Shown here in pieces: positions 17,753 to 26,616 of a DNA stretch of 64,000 nt. The DNA is taken from NCBI GenBank assembly GCA_964503885.1, contig CAZDCD010000001.1:275646-339645 (forward strand). Direction: 5' to 3'. Numbering within the stretch: the first letter of the stretch is position 1; every line of letters begins with the position of its first letter. A program made the translations under genes and the position numbers. The notes under the pieces are model-generated. The model was given only the letters and a program-made list of their open reading frames with translations, ran no database searches and was not told the DNA's origin. The stretch comes from CAZDCD01 sp964503885 (GTDB taxonomy: Bacteria; Bacteroidota; Bacteroidia; Bacteroidales; UBA10428).

Positions 17753-19903
17753 CTACTCATCATTCTCTTCTGCTTCGTAAGCTTTTAGCAATTCTTCCTG
17801 AACTTCTCCCGGTACCTGTGCATATTCTGAAAATCTCATTGAGTACATGGCCCTTCCTCCTGTCATTGAGCTTAATGAAGTCGAGTAACGGTCCATGGTT
17901 GCTAAGGGTACTTTGGCCGTGATCTTTTCGAACCCTGATTCGCTTGTCATTCCCTGAACAATCGCCCTTCTGCCCTGAAGATCACTCATCACATCACCCA
18001 TCCTGTCAGACGGCACAAAGACTTCAACTTCATATATGGGTTCGAGGATCTTTGGTTCGGCCTTTTTGAAGGCCATACTGAAGGCATTTCTTCCTGCAAG
18101 CCTGAACGAAATTTCATTGGAATCGACAGGGTGCATTTTCCCGTCGTACACACATACTTTAATATCACGTGCATAGGAGCCTGTGAGTGGTCCCTCTTCC
18201 ATTTTTTCCATAATTCCCTTAAGGATTGCCGGTAAAAACCGGGCATCTATCGAACCGCCAACGATACAATTATAATAGATCAATTTACCACCCCATTGCA
18301 GATCATGCTCCTCTTTTGCCCTGACAGAAATTTTATATTCCTTACCATCGATCTTATACATGGTCGGATCGGCTGATCCTTCATAGTAAGGTTCAATGAT
18401 CAAGTGTACTTCCCCGAACTGTCCTGCCCCGCCCGACTGCTTTTTATGCCTGTAGTCGGCCTGGGCGATCTTGGTGATGGTTTCTCTGTAGGGTATCCGG
18501 GGTTTTAGAAATTCTGTCTCCAGCTTATAAATATTATCAAGGTGCCATTTCAGGATATTAAGATGGTATTCTCCCTGGCCCGACAGGATGATCTGTTTTA
18601 GTTCCTTTGAATATTCAACCCTGATGGTCGGATCTTCTTCGCGCATTTTTTGCAGCGCTTCGCCCAGTTTTTCCTCATCACCTTCACTGACAGGTTTTAT
18701 AGCTGTTCTGTATTTGGGTTCCGGAAAATCAATCGGGGCAAATTTTATGTCGGACGAGGTGGACAACGTATGATTTGTTTTTGTGCCCTTAAGTTTAACA
18801 GTGGTTCCGAGGTCACCGGCAATCATCGAAGCTACCTTCGTCCTGTTTTTTCCTGCAGTCAGAAATATCTGCGAGAGCCGTTCCTTGTTATGGGTTGAAT
18901 TATTAACCACATCGAGAGCCTCTTTGATTTCGCCCGACATAACCTTGAAAGAATTGATTCCACCCACATGAGATTCATAAGCGGTCTTAAACACAAACAA
19001 AGTAGGTGGTCCTGATCTCTCACATTTGATTTCCTTATTTCCTGCCTTCGGCGCAGGCATTTCAGCCGGAGATGGCGCCACATTTGCAATGAATTCCATC
19101 AGCCGGTTGACACCGATATTCTTTTTTGCCGAAGTACAAAATACAGGAAAGATACCTCTGTTAATAAGTCCTGCAGTAATGCCTTTTCTCATTTCATCCT
19201 CGGTAAGCGTATCATTTTCGAAGAAAAGTTCCATCAGGGCCTCGTCATTTTCTGCAGCTTTTTCAACGAGCTCACTCTGCAGTGCCGATGCCTGGTCTGC
19301 CAGGTTCGCCGGAATATCAGAGATCTGAGGCTTACCACTGTCATCAGGATATGAGTACATTTTCATGGTCAGCACATCGATCACGGCCTTGAACCCTGAA
19401 CCGGTTTCAACCGGAAACTGAACCAGTGTAATCTTGTTGCCAAACCGTTCCCTTGTTGTTTCGATTGTTTTTTCCCAGTTGGCTTTTTCATGATCAAGGT
19501 GATTCACGACGATGATCATGGGCTTTTTCATCCTGGAAATATACCGGTTATGGATTTCTGCTCCTACCTCAATACCATTCTGTGCATTCAGCACCATTAC
19601 AGCCGTATCGGCAATATGAAGAGAAGACACAACACCACCGATAAAATCATCGAGTCCCGGAGCATCAAGTATATTAATTTTTGCATTTGCCGTTTCAGTG
19701 TATAAAAGGGAGGAAAAAATGGAGTTTTCATTTGCCTGTTCTATTTCTTTAAAATCAGACACAGTATTTTTGGAGCTAACATCGCCCCTGCGGTCGATCA
19801 CACCACCATTAAACAGCATAGTCTCCGCAAGTGTGGTTTTTCCCGAACCCGAATTACCTGCTAAAACAATATTTCTGATTTGCTCGGTAGAATATGTTTT
19901 CAT
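17753..19903 (-). CDS. EF-G paralogue (EF-G2-like) with altered GTPase motifs
   Basis: A 716-residue translation-factor protein with the five-domain EF-G layout: G domain 1-270, domain II about 300-390, then domains III-V including RAKEEHDLQWGG and the C-terminal GGRAMYSMRFSEYAQVP. The P-loop GNSGSGKTT is intact, but switch II reads DAPGLDD, so the catalytic His of DTPGH is Leu84, and the guanine-binding NKxD is NHLD. It is clearly distinct from the canonical fusA at 21014. Bacteroides EF-G2 has been reported to support translation without GTP hydrolysis; whether this protein is its orthologue is inference. It is divergent from rpsL. Confidence 0.88.
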   Translation of the reverse strand: MKTYSTEQIRNIVLAGNSGSGKTTLAETMLFNGGVIDRRGDVSSKNTVSDFKEIEQANENSIFSSLLYTETANAKINILDAPGLDDFIGGVVSSLHIADTAVMVLNAQNGIEVGAEIHNRYISRMKKPMIIVVNHLDHEKANWEKTIETTRERFGNKITLVQFPVETGSGFKAVIDVLTMKMYSYPDDSGKPQISDIPANLADQASALQSELVEKAAENDEALMELFFENDTLTEDEMRKGITAGLINRGIFPVFCTSAKKNIGVNRLMEFIANVAPSPAEMPAPKAGNKEIKCERSGPPTLFVFKTAYESHVGGINSFKVMSGEIKEALDVVNNSTHNKERLSQIFLTAGKNRTKVASMIAGDLGTTVKLKGTKTNHTLSTSSDIKFAPIDFPEPKYRTAIKPVSEGDEEKLGEALQKMREEDPTIRVEYSKELKQIILSGQGEYHLNILKWHLDNIYKLETEFLKPRIPYRETITKIAQADYRHKKQSGGAGQFGEVHLIIEPYYEGSADPTMYKIDGKEYKISVRAKEEHDLQWGGKLIYYNCIVGGSIDARFLPAILKGIMEKMEEGPLTGSYARDIKVCVYDGKMHPVDSNEISFRLAGRNAFSMAFKKAEPKILEPIYEVEVFVPSDRMGDVMSDLQGRRAIVQGMTSESGFEKITAKVPLATMDRYSTSLSSMTGGRAMYSMRFSEYAQVPGEVQEELLKAYEAEENDE

Positions 19904-19959
19904 TTCATTACATTGATTATATTATACATACTAAAAAGATACGGCTTTTCAAGGACTTG

Positions 19960-19989
19960 CAAAAATAGTAATTTTTTAAAAAGAAGCAA
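19960..19989 (-). promoter_or_regulatory. Promoter of the EF-G paralogue gene
   Basis: Read on the minus strand, TTG (complement of 19987-19989) and TATTTTTG (complement of 19960-19967) are 19 bp apart, an exact -33/-7 layout. The start codon follows 56 bases later. Confidence 0.7.
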
Positions 19990-20026
19990 GATGGTTAAAA
20001 TTCATTAAAATTTATTTTACCAGTTG

Positions 20027-20056
20027 TTGTTTTTAATAAAAAATCCTCTACCTTTG
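20027..20056 (+). promoter_or_regulatory. Promoter of the ribosomal supercluster (rpsL)
   Basis: TTG at 20027-20029, then 19 bp, then TACCTTTG at 20049-20056, a near-ideal Bacteroidota promoter. It lies 33 bases upstream of the rpsL ATG and excludes the in-frame start at 20024. It is back to back with the EF-G paralogue promoter, with only 37 bp between the two -33 elements. Confidence 0.8.
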
Positions 20057-20089
20057 CAAGCCAAATTAAGAAAATACTCAATAGTTTTT

Positions 20090-20464
20090 ATGCCGACAAT
20101 ACAGCAATTAGTAAGAAAAGGAAGGAGCAATATTGCATTCAAAAGCAAGTCTCCGGCGCTTGATTCTTGTCCCCAGAAACGCGGTGTTTGTGTGCGTGTA
20201 TACACCACCACTCCGAAGAAACCTAACTCGGCTATGAGGAAGGTTGCACGCGTCAGGTTGACTCATGGAAAAGAAGTGAATGCATACATACCCGGTGAAG
20301 GCCACAATTTGCAGGAGCACTCTATTGTATTAATACGGGGCGGCAGGGTCAAAGACCTTCCCGGTGTAAGGTATCACATTATCCGTGGAGCTATCGACAC
20401 ATCAGGTGTGGAAGGAAGGACCCAGAGAAGGTCGAAATACGGAACTAAGAGACCAAAGAAATAA
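20090..20464 (+). CDS. rpsL: 30S ribosomal protein S12
   Basis: 124 residues, the usual length, from ATG 20090 (MPTIQQLVRKGR). Decoding-centre loops are TPKKPNS and GRVKDLPGVRYH, both with the wild-type lysines associated with streptomycin sensitivity in other bacteria; the Asp in KDLPG is the residue RimO can methylthiolate. First gene of the cluster, 16 bp ahead of rpsG. The frame extends upstream to 20024, but that region contains the promoter. Confidence 0.98.
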   Translation: MPTIQQLVRKGRSNIAFKSKSPALDSCPQKRGVCVRVYTTTPKKPNSAMRKVARVRLTHGKEVNAYIPGEGHNLQEHSIVLIRGGRVKDLPGVRYHIIRGAIDTSGVEGRTQRRSKYGTKRPKK

Positions 20465-20480
20465 TTAGTGTTGAACGACG

Positions 20481-20957
20481 ATGAGAAAGACAAAACCAAA
20501 GAAGCGCATTACTTTGCCTGATCCCAAATACAACGATCAGCTTGTTACCAGGTTTGTTAACAATCTTATGCTGAGAGGGAAAAAATCTGTGGCATACAAG
20601 ATATTCTATGATGCAATGGAGATTATCGAAAGCCGGTCAAAAGATATTGAAGGATCTCCTCTGGACATTTGGAAAAAAGCGCTTGAAAACATTACACCGC
20701 AGGTAGAAGTCAAGAGTCGGCGTGTTGGAGGCGCGACCTTTCAGGTACCTACTGAAATACGTACAGACAGAAAGACCTCCATCAGCATGAAGAACCTCAT
20801 TCTTTTTGCGCAAAAAAGAGCGGGAAAGTCGATGAGTGAAAAGCTTGCTGCCGAAATTCTGGCGGCATATAACAACGAAGGTGGTGCATTTAAGAAAAAA
20901 GAAGATACTCACAGGATGGCAGAAGCAAACAAAGCGTTTGCTCATTTTCGCTTTTAA
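20481..20957 (+). CDS. rpsG: 30S ribosomal protein S7
   Basis: 158 residues. It carries the S7 core DPKYNDQLVTRFVNNLMLRGK near the N-terminus and VKSRRVGGATFQVPTEI in the middle. It nucleates assembly of the 16S 3' major domain and contacts E-site tRNA. Located between rpsL and fusA as in the str operon. In E. coli S7 is the autogenous repressor of this operon; I see no clear matching RNA structure here. Confidence 0.98.
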   Translation: MRKTKPKKRITLPDPKYNDQLVTRFVNNLMLRGKKSVAYKIFYDAMEIIESRSKDIEGSPLDIWKKALENITPQVEVKSRRVGGATFQVPTEIRTDRKTSISMKNLILFAQKRAGKSMSEKLAAEILAAYNNEGGAFKKKEDTHRMAEANKAFAHFRF

Positions 20958-21013
20958 CAAGGGTATTTGACATAAGGACAGACAATTATAGTTGCTAGCT
21001 GATAATTAGTACA

Positions 21014-23122
21014 ATGAGTTTAGATTTACATTATACCAGGAATATTGGGATTATGGCCCATATTGATGCCGGTAAGACCACAACTACCGAGCGTATCCTG
21101 TTCTATACAGGCATCACGCACCGGCTGGGAGAAGTGCACGAGGGGTCTGCGGCGATGGATTGGATGATACAGGAACAGGAACGGGGTATTACCATCACAT
21201 CAGCCGCAACAACAGCCTTCTGGAAATACAACAATCAAAATTACAAAATCAACATTATCGATACTCCGGGACACGTTGATTTCACTGTTGAAGTCGAGCG
21301 GTCGTTGCGTGTATTGGATAGTGCTATTGCTGTTTTTTGTGCTGTCGGTGGTGTTGAACCGCAATCCGAAACAGTATGGCGTCAGGCCGATAAATATAAC
21401 GTCCCGCGTATTGCCTTCATCAATAAGATGGACCGCGTGGGGGCCGACTTTTTTGGTGTAGTAAGCCAGATCAAGGACAAGCTGGGCGCCAACCCGGTTC
21501 CGATGCAGATTCCCATTGGTTCGGAAGAACAGTTCAAAGGGGTTATTGATCTTATCGAACGTAAAGCAATCGTTTGGAAAGAGGATGAAAAACTGGGGAT
21601 GAAATACGACTATGAAGAACTTCCCGCAGACCTGGTGGAAATTACCGAAGAATGGCGTGAAAAGCTTATTGAAGCCGTTTGTGAATCGGATGATGAGCTG
21701 CTTGAGCGCTTTTTCGAAAACCGTGAATCAATTACCGTTGAAGAGTTCCTGGAAGCAACACGTAAAGCAGTTATTAACAGAACGATCGTTCCGGTTTATT
21801 GCGGCGCTGCATTCAAAAATAAGGGCATACAACGCCTGCTTGACGGCATATGCGCTTTGCTGCCGAGTCCTCTCGATATCGGTGCGGTAAAGGGACATAA
21901 CCCGCATAACGACCAGGCTATTGAAAGACAGCCCGACCCAGCCGAACCCCTGGCCGCGCTTGCATTTAAAATTGCTACAGATCCTTTCGTAGGCCGGCTG
22001 GCATTTTTGCGTGTATATTCGGGATATCTTGAACCGGGTATGGCGGTATTTAATCCCCGGACCGGCAAAAAAGACAGGATTTCCCGTCTGTACCAGATGC
22101 ACGCCAATAAACAAAATCCCAGGGAACGGATTGAAGCCGGCGATATCTGTGCCGTTGTTGGTTTAAAGGATTTACATACCGGGGACACACTTTGCGATAT
22201 TAAAAAGCCTATTTATTTAGAATCGATGACTTTCCCCGAGCCGGTGATCGGTATTGCCATTGAACCGAAAACACAGGCCGATATCGACCGTCTTGGCTTA
22301 GCCCTGAATAAGCTTGCTGAAGAAGATCCGACATTCAGGGTAAAGACTGATGCAGAAACCGGTCAGACGATAATAAGCGGTATGGGCGAGCTTCATCTTG
22401 ATGTGCTTCTAGACAGGATGAGACGCGAGTTCAAAGTCGAATGCAATCAGGGTGCTCCCCAGGTGGCATACAAAGAAGCCGTTACCACCAAGGTTAATCA
22501 CCGCGAAGTCTTCAAAAAACAAACAGGAGGCAGGGGAAAATATGCCGATATCACGGTTGAGGTATCACCTGCCGACGAAGGATTTAGCGGTTTGCAATTC
22601 ATCGATGAAATTAAAGGCGGAAATATACCGCGTGAATACATACCTTCTGTTGAAAAAGGATTTAAACAAGCCATGCGTAACGGAGTATTGGCAGGATTTC
22701 CTGTGGACAGCCTGCGTGTGGTGCTGAAAGACGGATCATACCATCCTGTGGATTCAGACTCCCTTTCCTTTGAAATCGCTGCCAAATATGCATTCAGGCA
22801 TGCGCTGCAGAAATCAAAGGTTGTATTGCTGGAACCGGTCATGTCGGTCGAAGTGGTTACTCCGGAAGAATATATGGGTGATATAATCGCCGACTTCAAC
22901 CGCAGAAGGGGACAGGTAGAAGGTATGGAATCAAAGGCAGGTGGACGGGTAATTAAAGTAACCGTTCCGTTGGCCGAACAATTCGGATATGTTACCATAT
23001 TGCGCACTATAACATCAGGAAGGGCAACATCTACAATGGAATTTTCACATTATGAGGAAGTTCCACCGGAAATCGCAAAACAGGTCATAGAGAAAATTCA
23101 AGGAACCAAAGCATTTGTATAA
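21014..23122 (+). CDS. fusA: Elongation factor G (canonical)
   Basis: 702 residues. The GTPase motifs are intact: MAHIDAGKTTTTERILFYTG (P-loop), RGITITSAATTAFW (switch I), DTPGHVDFT with the catalytic His (switch II) and NKMDRVGADF. Domain IV (YADITVEVSPADEGFSG) and the C-terminal STMEFSHYEEVP complete the translocase. It drives tRNA-mRNA translocation and ribosome recycling. Followed 20 bp later by rpsJ; no tuf gene intervenes, unlike in the E. coli str operon. Confidence 0.98.
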   Translation: MSLDLHYTRNIGIMAHIDAGKTTTTERILFYTGITHRLGEVHEGSAAMDWMIQEQERGITITSAATTAFWKYNNQNYKINIIDTPGHVDFTVEVERSLRVLDSAIAVFCAVGGVEPQSETVWRQADKYNVPRIAFINKMDRVGADFFGVVSQIKDKLGANPVPMQIPIGSEEQFKGVIDLIERKAIVWKEDEKLGMKYDYEELPADLVEITEEWREKLIEAVCESDDELLERFFENRESITVEEFLEATRKAVINRTIVPVYCGAAFKNKGIQRLLDGICALLPSPLDIGAVKGHNPHNDQAIERQPDPAEPLAALAFKIATDPFVGRLAFLRVYSGYLEPGMAVFNPRTGKKDRISRLYQMHANKQNPRERIEAGDICAVVGLKDLHTGDTLCDIKKPIYLESMTFPEPVIGIAIEPKTQADIDRLGLALNKLAEEDPTFRVKTDAETGQTIISGMGELHLDVLLDRMRREFKVECNQGAPQVAYKEAVTTKVNHREVFKKQTGGRGKYADITVEVSPADEGFSGLQFIDEIKGGNIPREYIPSVEKGFKQAMRNGVLAGFPVDSLRVVLKDGSYHPVDSDSLSFEIAAKYAFRHALQKSKVVLLEPVMSVEVVTPEEYMGDIIADFNRRRGQVEGMESKAGGRVIKVTVPLAEQFGYVTILRTITSGRATSTMEFSHYEEVPPEIAKQVIEKIQGTKAFV

Positions 23123-23142
23123 AATTATATTAGGTAAAACCA

Positions 23143-23448
23143 ATGAGCCAGAAGATTAGAATAAAACTTAAGTCGTACGATCATAACCTGGTAGATAAGT
23201 CGGCTGAGAAAATTGTAAAAACCGTAAAATCCACAGGTGCTGTGGTTAGCGGACCCATTCCATTGCCTACGCATAAACGTGTATTTACCGTTTTGCGTTC
23301 GCCTTTTGTAAATAAGAAATCCCGTGAACAATTTCAACTTTCTTCGTTCAAAAGATTGCTCGATATATACAGCTCAACACCAAAAACAATCGATGCTCTT
23401 ATGAAATTGGAACTACCCAGCGGAGTTGAAGTTGAAATTAAGGTTTAA
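23143..23448 (+). CDS. rpsJ: 30S ribosomal protein S10
   Basis: 101 residues: KIRIKLKSYDHNLVDKSAEKI, then the tRNA-proximal loop GPIPLPTHKRVFTVLRSPFV, then the C-terminal strand PSGVEVEIKV. It also serves as the NusE partner of NusB in transcription antitermination in other bacteria. It opens the S10 portion of the supercluster without a recognisable new promoter, so str and S10 genes probably share a transcript. Confidence 0.98.
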   Translation: MSQKIRIKLKSYDHNLVDKSAEKIVKTVKSTGAVVSGPIPLPTHKRVFTVLRSPFVNKKSREQFQLSSFKRLLDIYSSTPKTIDALMKLELPSGVEVEIKV

Positions 23449-23468
23449 ACGGATTAAATTGTAAGAAT

Positions 23469-24098
23469 ATGCCAGGATTAATTGGAAAAAAGGTTGGAAT
23501 GACTTCCGTTTTCGATGAAAACGGAAACAATATACCCTGTACGGTATTGGAAGCAGGTCCGTGTATTATTACACAGGTAAAGACCGAAGAAAAGGATGGT
23601 TATGATGGTATTCAGCTTGCTTACGAGGAAATGAAGGAGAGCAAAGCAACCAAAGCCATGATCGGACATTTCAAGAAGGCAGGAACTACCCCAAAACGTC
23701 GTATGATAGAATTAAAGGGCTTTGTCAAAGATTGGAAACCGGGTGATATAATCACTGTTGAATACTTCAAAAACGATCAATGGCTCGATGTGACTGCCAA
23801 ATCAAAGGGCAAAGGATTTCAGGGGGTAGTCAAGCGGCACGGATTCAGAGGAGTCAACGATGCCACACACGGACAGCATAACCGCGCCAGACATCCCGGT
23901 TCTATGGGTGCATCGTCATTCCCTTCCAGAGTTTTTAAGGGAATGCGGATGGGCGGCCAGACGGGCAACAAAATGGTTAAAATACTAAACCTGAAGATCG
24001 TAAAGATCGTGCCGGAAAATAACCTGATCCTGCTGAAAGGATCGGTGCCCGGATCGATTGGTTCATATGTGGTCATCGAAAGTCCTGACAGGACTTAA
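23469..24098 (+). CDS. rplC: 50S ribosomal protein L3
   Basis: 209 residues. MPGLIGKKVGMTSVFDENG is the L3 N-terminus, and GFRGVNDATHGQHNRARHPG with GMRMGGQTGNKMVKILN forms the long loop reaching the peptidyl-transferase centre. The Gln in the THGQHN region corresponds to the PrmB methylation site in E. coli. Binds early to 23S rRNA. 20 bp after rpsJ, 18 bp before rplD. Confidence 0.97.
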   Translation: MPGLIGKKVGMTSVFDENGNNIPCTVLEAGPCIITQVKTEEKDGYDGIQLAYEEMKESKATKAMIGHFKKAGTTPKRRMIELKGFVKDWKPGDIITVEYFKNDQWLDVTAKSKGKGFQGVVKRHGFRGVNDATHGQHNRARHPGSMGASSFPSRVFKGMRMGGQTGNKMVKILNLKIVKIVPENNLILLKGSVPGSIGSYVVIESPDRT

Positions 24099-24116
24099 TC
24101 ATAATTTGCAGAAAGA

Positions 24117-24743
24117 ATGAAAGTAAGTGTATTAAGCATCAAAGGTGAAGATACCGGCAAAAAGGTTGAACTGAAAGATTCGATTTTCTCGATCGAACCC
24201 AACGATCATGCCATATATCTTGATGTGAAACAATATCTTGCGAATAACCGTCAGGGTACTCATAAATCCAAGGAAAAATGGGAAATTATTGGTAGCACCC
24301 GCAAGATAAAAAGGCAGAAAGGTACCGGCACAGCCCGTGCAGGAAGCATTAAATCACCTGTATTCAGGGGTGGCGGACGCATTTTCGGCCCTCAGCCAAG
24401 AGATTACAGCTTTAAGCTCAACAAAAAAGTCAAACAGCTGGCACGTAAATCTGCCCTTACCTATAAAGCAAAGAATGCAGCCATTATGGTTATGGAGGAT
24501 TTTTCACTCGAAGCACCTAAAACAAGGGATTACCAGAGCATCCTGGACAACCTTCAGGTTTCCGGAAAAAAATCACTGATCATTTTAAACAATCTTGATA
24601 AAAACATCTACCTGTCATCCAGAAACCTGCCCTATTCAAGGGTTTTACCGATTTCTGAAATGACGACATACGATATAATGAATTGCTCCTCCCTGATTTT
24701 TGTGGAGAGCGCAATTGATGTGTTACAAAACATGCTTAATTAG
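24117..24743 (+). CDS. rplD: 50S ribosomal protein L4
   Basis: 208 residues. The exit-tunnel loop is visible as KIKRQKGTGTARAGSIKSPVFRGG, followed by GPQPRDYSFKLNKKVKQLARKSAL. L4 lines the polypeptide exit tunnel and, in E. coli, represses the S10 operon through attenuation; I cannot see that leader here. Seven bases separate its stop from the rplW ATG. Confidence 0.97.
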   Translation: MKVSVLSIKGEDTGKKVELKDSIFSIEPNDHAIYLDVKQYLANNRQGTHKSKEKWEIIGSTRKIKRQKGTGTARAGSIKSPVFRGGGRIFGPQPRDYSFKLNKKVKQLARKSALTYKAKNAAIMVMEDFSLEAPKTRDYQSILDNLQVSGKKSLIILNNLDKNIYLSSRNLPYSRVLPISEMTTYDIMNCSSLIFVESAIDVLQNMLN

Positions 24744-24750
24744 ACGAAAC

Positions 24751-25041
24751 ATGAACATACTTATAAAGCCGATTGTAACTGAAAAAATGACTTTACATAG
24801 TGAACGCCTGAACAGTTATGGGTTTATGGTAGATAAAAAGGCAAATAAGCTTCAAATAAAGAAAGCCGTTGAAGATCTTTATGATGTTACTGTATCTTCA
24901 GTGAATACTATGCGTTACGGCGGCAAACGTAAGATGAGGTATACCCGTACAGGGACTGTTTCGGGTACCACAAACTCATATAAAAAAGCAATTATTACTT
25001 TAATTGAAGGTGATTCGATAGACTTTTATAGCAATATCTGA
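24751..25041 (+). CDS. rplW: 50S ribosomal protein L23
   Basis: 96 residues from ATG 24751 (MNILIKPIVTEKMT). The open frame extends upstream to 24700, but that part overlaps rplD and has no L23 similarity. YGFMVDKKANKLQIKKAVEDLYDV is the RNA-binding core. L23 sits at the tunnel exit and docks trigger factor and SRP. Six bases precede rplB. Confidence 0.97.
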   Translation: MNILIKPIVTEKMTLHSERLNSYGFMVDKKANKLQIKKAVEDLYDVTVSSVNTMRYGGKRKMRYTRTGTVSGTTNSYKKAIITLIEGDSIDFYSNI

Positions 25042-25047
25042 TAAAAC

Positions 25048-25869
25048 ATGGCTGTAAGAAAATTAAAACCTGTAACACCAGGTCAGAGACACAAAGTAAT
25101 TACTTCATTCGGTGACATCACAACAAATGTTCCCGAAAAGTCGTTGCTGGAACCGTTGAAGAAATCCGGCGGAAGAAATAACACCGGAAGAATGACCATG
25201 CGATATATTGGTGGCGGACATAAACGTTCATATCGCCTGATCGATTTCCACAGGAATAAGGACGGAATTTCCGCAATAGTCAAATCGATTGAATATGACC
25301 CCAACCGCACTGCACGTATTGCGCTGCTTATTTATGAAGACGGTGATAAAAGATACATCATTGCCCCGCATGGATTGAAGGTTGGACAGGTTATCCGTTC
25401 CGGCAGCGGCATTGCACCTGAAATTGGCAATTGCCTTACACTGGGAGAAATACCCCTCGGTACTCTTGTCCATAACATTGAGTTGAGACCCGGTCAGGGA
25501 GGTGTTCTTGCCAGAAGTGCAGGCTCATATGCACAGCTGACTTCACGCGACGGTAAATATGCCATCATCAAGCTGCCTTCGGGAGAATCACGGATGGTGT
25601 TGACCACCTGCAGAGCAACCATAGGTACGGTTTCAAATTCAGATCATGGTCTTGAACAATCGGGCAAGGCCGGAAGATCGAGATGGCTGGGAAGGAGGCC
25701 GCGCACAAGGGGTGTAGCCATGAACCCGGTTGACCATCCTATGGGTGGCGGCGAAGGCAAGGCTTCAGGAGGTCATCCGCGCTCACGGAAGGGGATCCCT
25801 TCCAAAGGGTATAAAACCCGCTCCAAGAAGAAGCCATCTAATAAATATATTGTTGAAAAGAGAAAGTAA
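25048..25869 (+). CDS. rplB: 50S ribosomal protein L2
   Basis: 273 residues, standard length. GRNNTGRMTMRYIGGGHKR is in the N-terminal domain, and the peptidyl-transferase-proximal loop RGVAMNPVDHPMGGGEG contains the conserved His. The basic tail is SKGYKTRSKKKPSNKYI. Required for subunit association and peptide-bond formation. Next gene rpsS is 17 bp downstream. Confidence 0.98.
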   Translation: MAVRKLKPVTPGQRHKVITSFGDITTNVPEKSLLEPLKKSGGRNNTGRMTMRYIGGGHKRSYRLIDFHRNKDGISAIVKSIEYDPNRTARIALLIYEDGDKRYIIAPHGLKVGQVIRSGSGIAPEIGNCLTLGEIPLGTLVHNIELRPGQGGVLARSAGSYAQLTSRDGKYAIIKLPSGESRMVLTTCRATIGTVSNSDHGLEQSGKAGRSRWLGRRPRTRGVAMNPVDHPMGGGEGKASGGHPRSRKGIPSKGYKTRSKKKPSNKYIVEKRK

Positions 25870-25886
25870 TATAAGCATTTAATACT

Positions 25887-26153
25887 ATGAGTCGCTCAGT
25901 AAAAAAAGGTCCGTTCATTGATTACAAGCTCGAAAAGAGGGTATTGGATTTGAACAAATCCAATAAAAAGTCGGTAGTCAAAACGTGGTCAAGAAGATCT
26001 GAAATTTCGCCTGATTTCGTAGGGCATACTATAGCTGTTCATAACGGCAATAAGTTTATTCCGGTATATGTAACCGAAAATATGGTGGGCCATAAGCTTG
26101 GTGAATTTGCACCTACCCGCATATTCAGGGGACATGGAGGAAAACAGAGATAA
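25887..26153 (+). CDS. rpsS: 30S ribosomal protein S19
   Basis: 88 residues: MSRSVKKGPFIDYKLEKRV, KTWSRRSEISPDFVGHTIAVHNG and GHKLGEFAPTRIFRGHGG are the conserved S19 blocks. It binds the 16S head with S13. Between rplB and rplV. Confidence 0.97.
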   Translation: MSRSVKKGPFIDYKLEKRVLDLNKSNKKSVVKTWSRRSEISPDFVGHTIAVHNGNKFIPVYVTENMVGHKLGEFAPTRIFRGHGGKQR

Positions 26154-26185
26154 ATTGTTCGTAGATCCAAAAAAGAGACAAAGAA

Positions 26186-26611
26186 ATGGGTGCTAGAAAA
26201 AGACTAATGGCTGAGAAATTAAAAGAAGAACGGAAAGACCAGTACATGGCCGTTCTCAAAAATTGCCCTACGTCACCACGTAAGATGCGGCTTATGGCCG
26301 ACCTTATAAGGGGCGTTGAGGTAAACAGGGCCCTGGATTTGCTCAAATTCAGCCATAAAGAACCTTCAAAAAAACTTGAAAAATTATTGTTGTCGGCAAT
26401 TTCGAACTGGCAAAAGAAAAACGAGGATACACGCCTTGAGAACAGCAATCTGGTTGTAAAAGAAATTTTTGTCGACCAGGGCAGATCTCTAAAGAGATTA
26501 AGGCCTGCCCCACAGGGAAGAGCTTACCGCATCAGGAAACGGTCCAACCATGTGACGGTCATTTTGGATAGCCTGACATTGAATAACGAAACAGAAAGTA
26601 AAACAAATTAA
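26186..26611 (+). CDS. rplV: 50S ribosomal protein L22
   Basis: 141 residues. A ~20-residue charged N-terminal extension, common in this phylum, precedes NCPTSPRKMRLMADLIRG. The tunnel hairpin is RSLKRLRPAPQGRAYRIRKRSNHVTVIL, whose tip lines the exit tunnel at the macrolide-binding region. Six bases separate it from rpsC. Confidence 0.97.
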   Translation: MGARKRLMAEKLKEERKDQYMAVLKNCPTSPRKMRLMADLIRGVEVNRALDLLKFSHKEPSKKLEKLLLSAISNWQKKNEDTRLENSNLVVKEIFVDQGRSLKRLRPAPQGRAYRIRKRSNHVTVILDSLTLNNETESKTN

Positions 26612-26616
26612 TATTA

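Noticed and set aside
20024..20089. N-terminal extension of S12
   Set aside because: It covers the -7 promoter element, and S12 from ATG 20090 already has the exact family length.
23123..23142. Missing tuf gene between fusA and rpsJ as a deletion
   Set aside because: tuf is normally located elsewhere in Bacteroidota, so its absence is not an anomaly.
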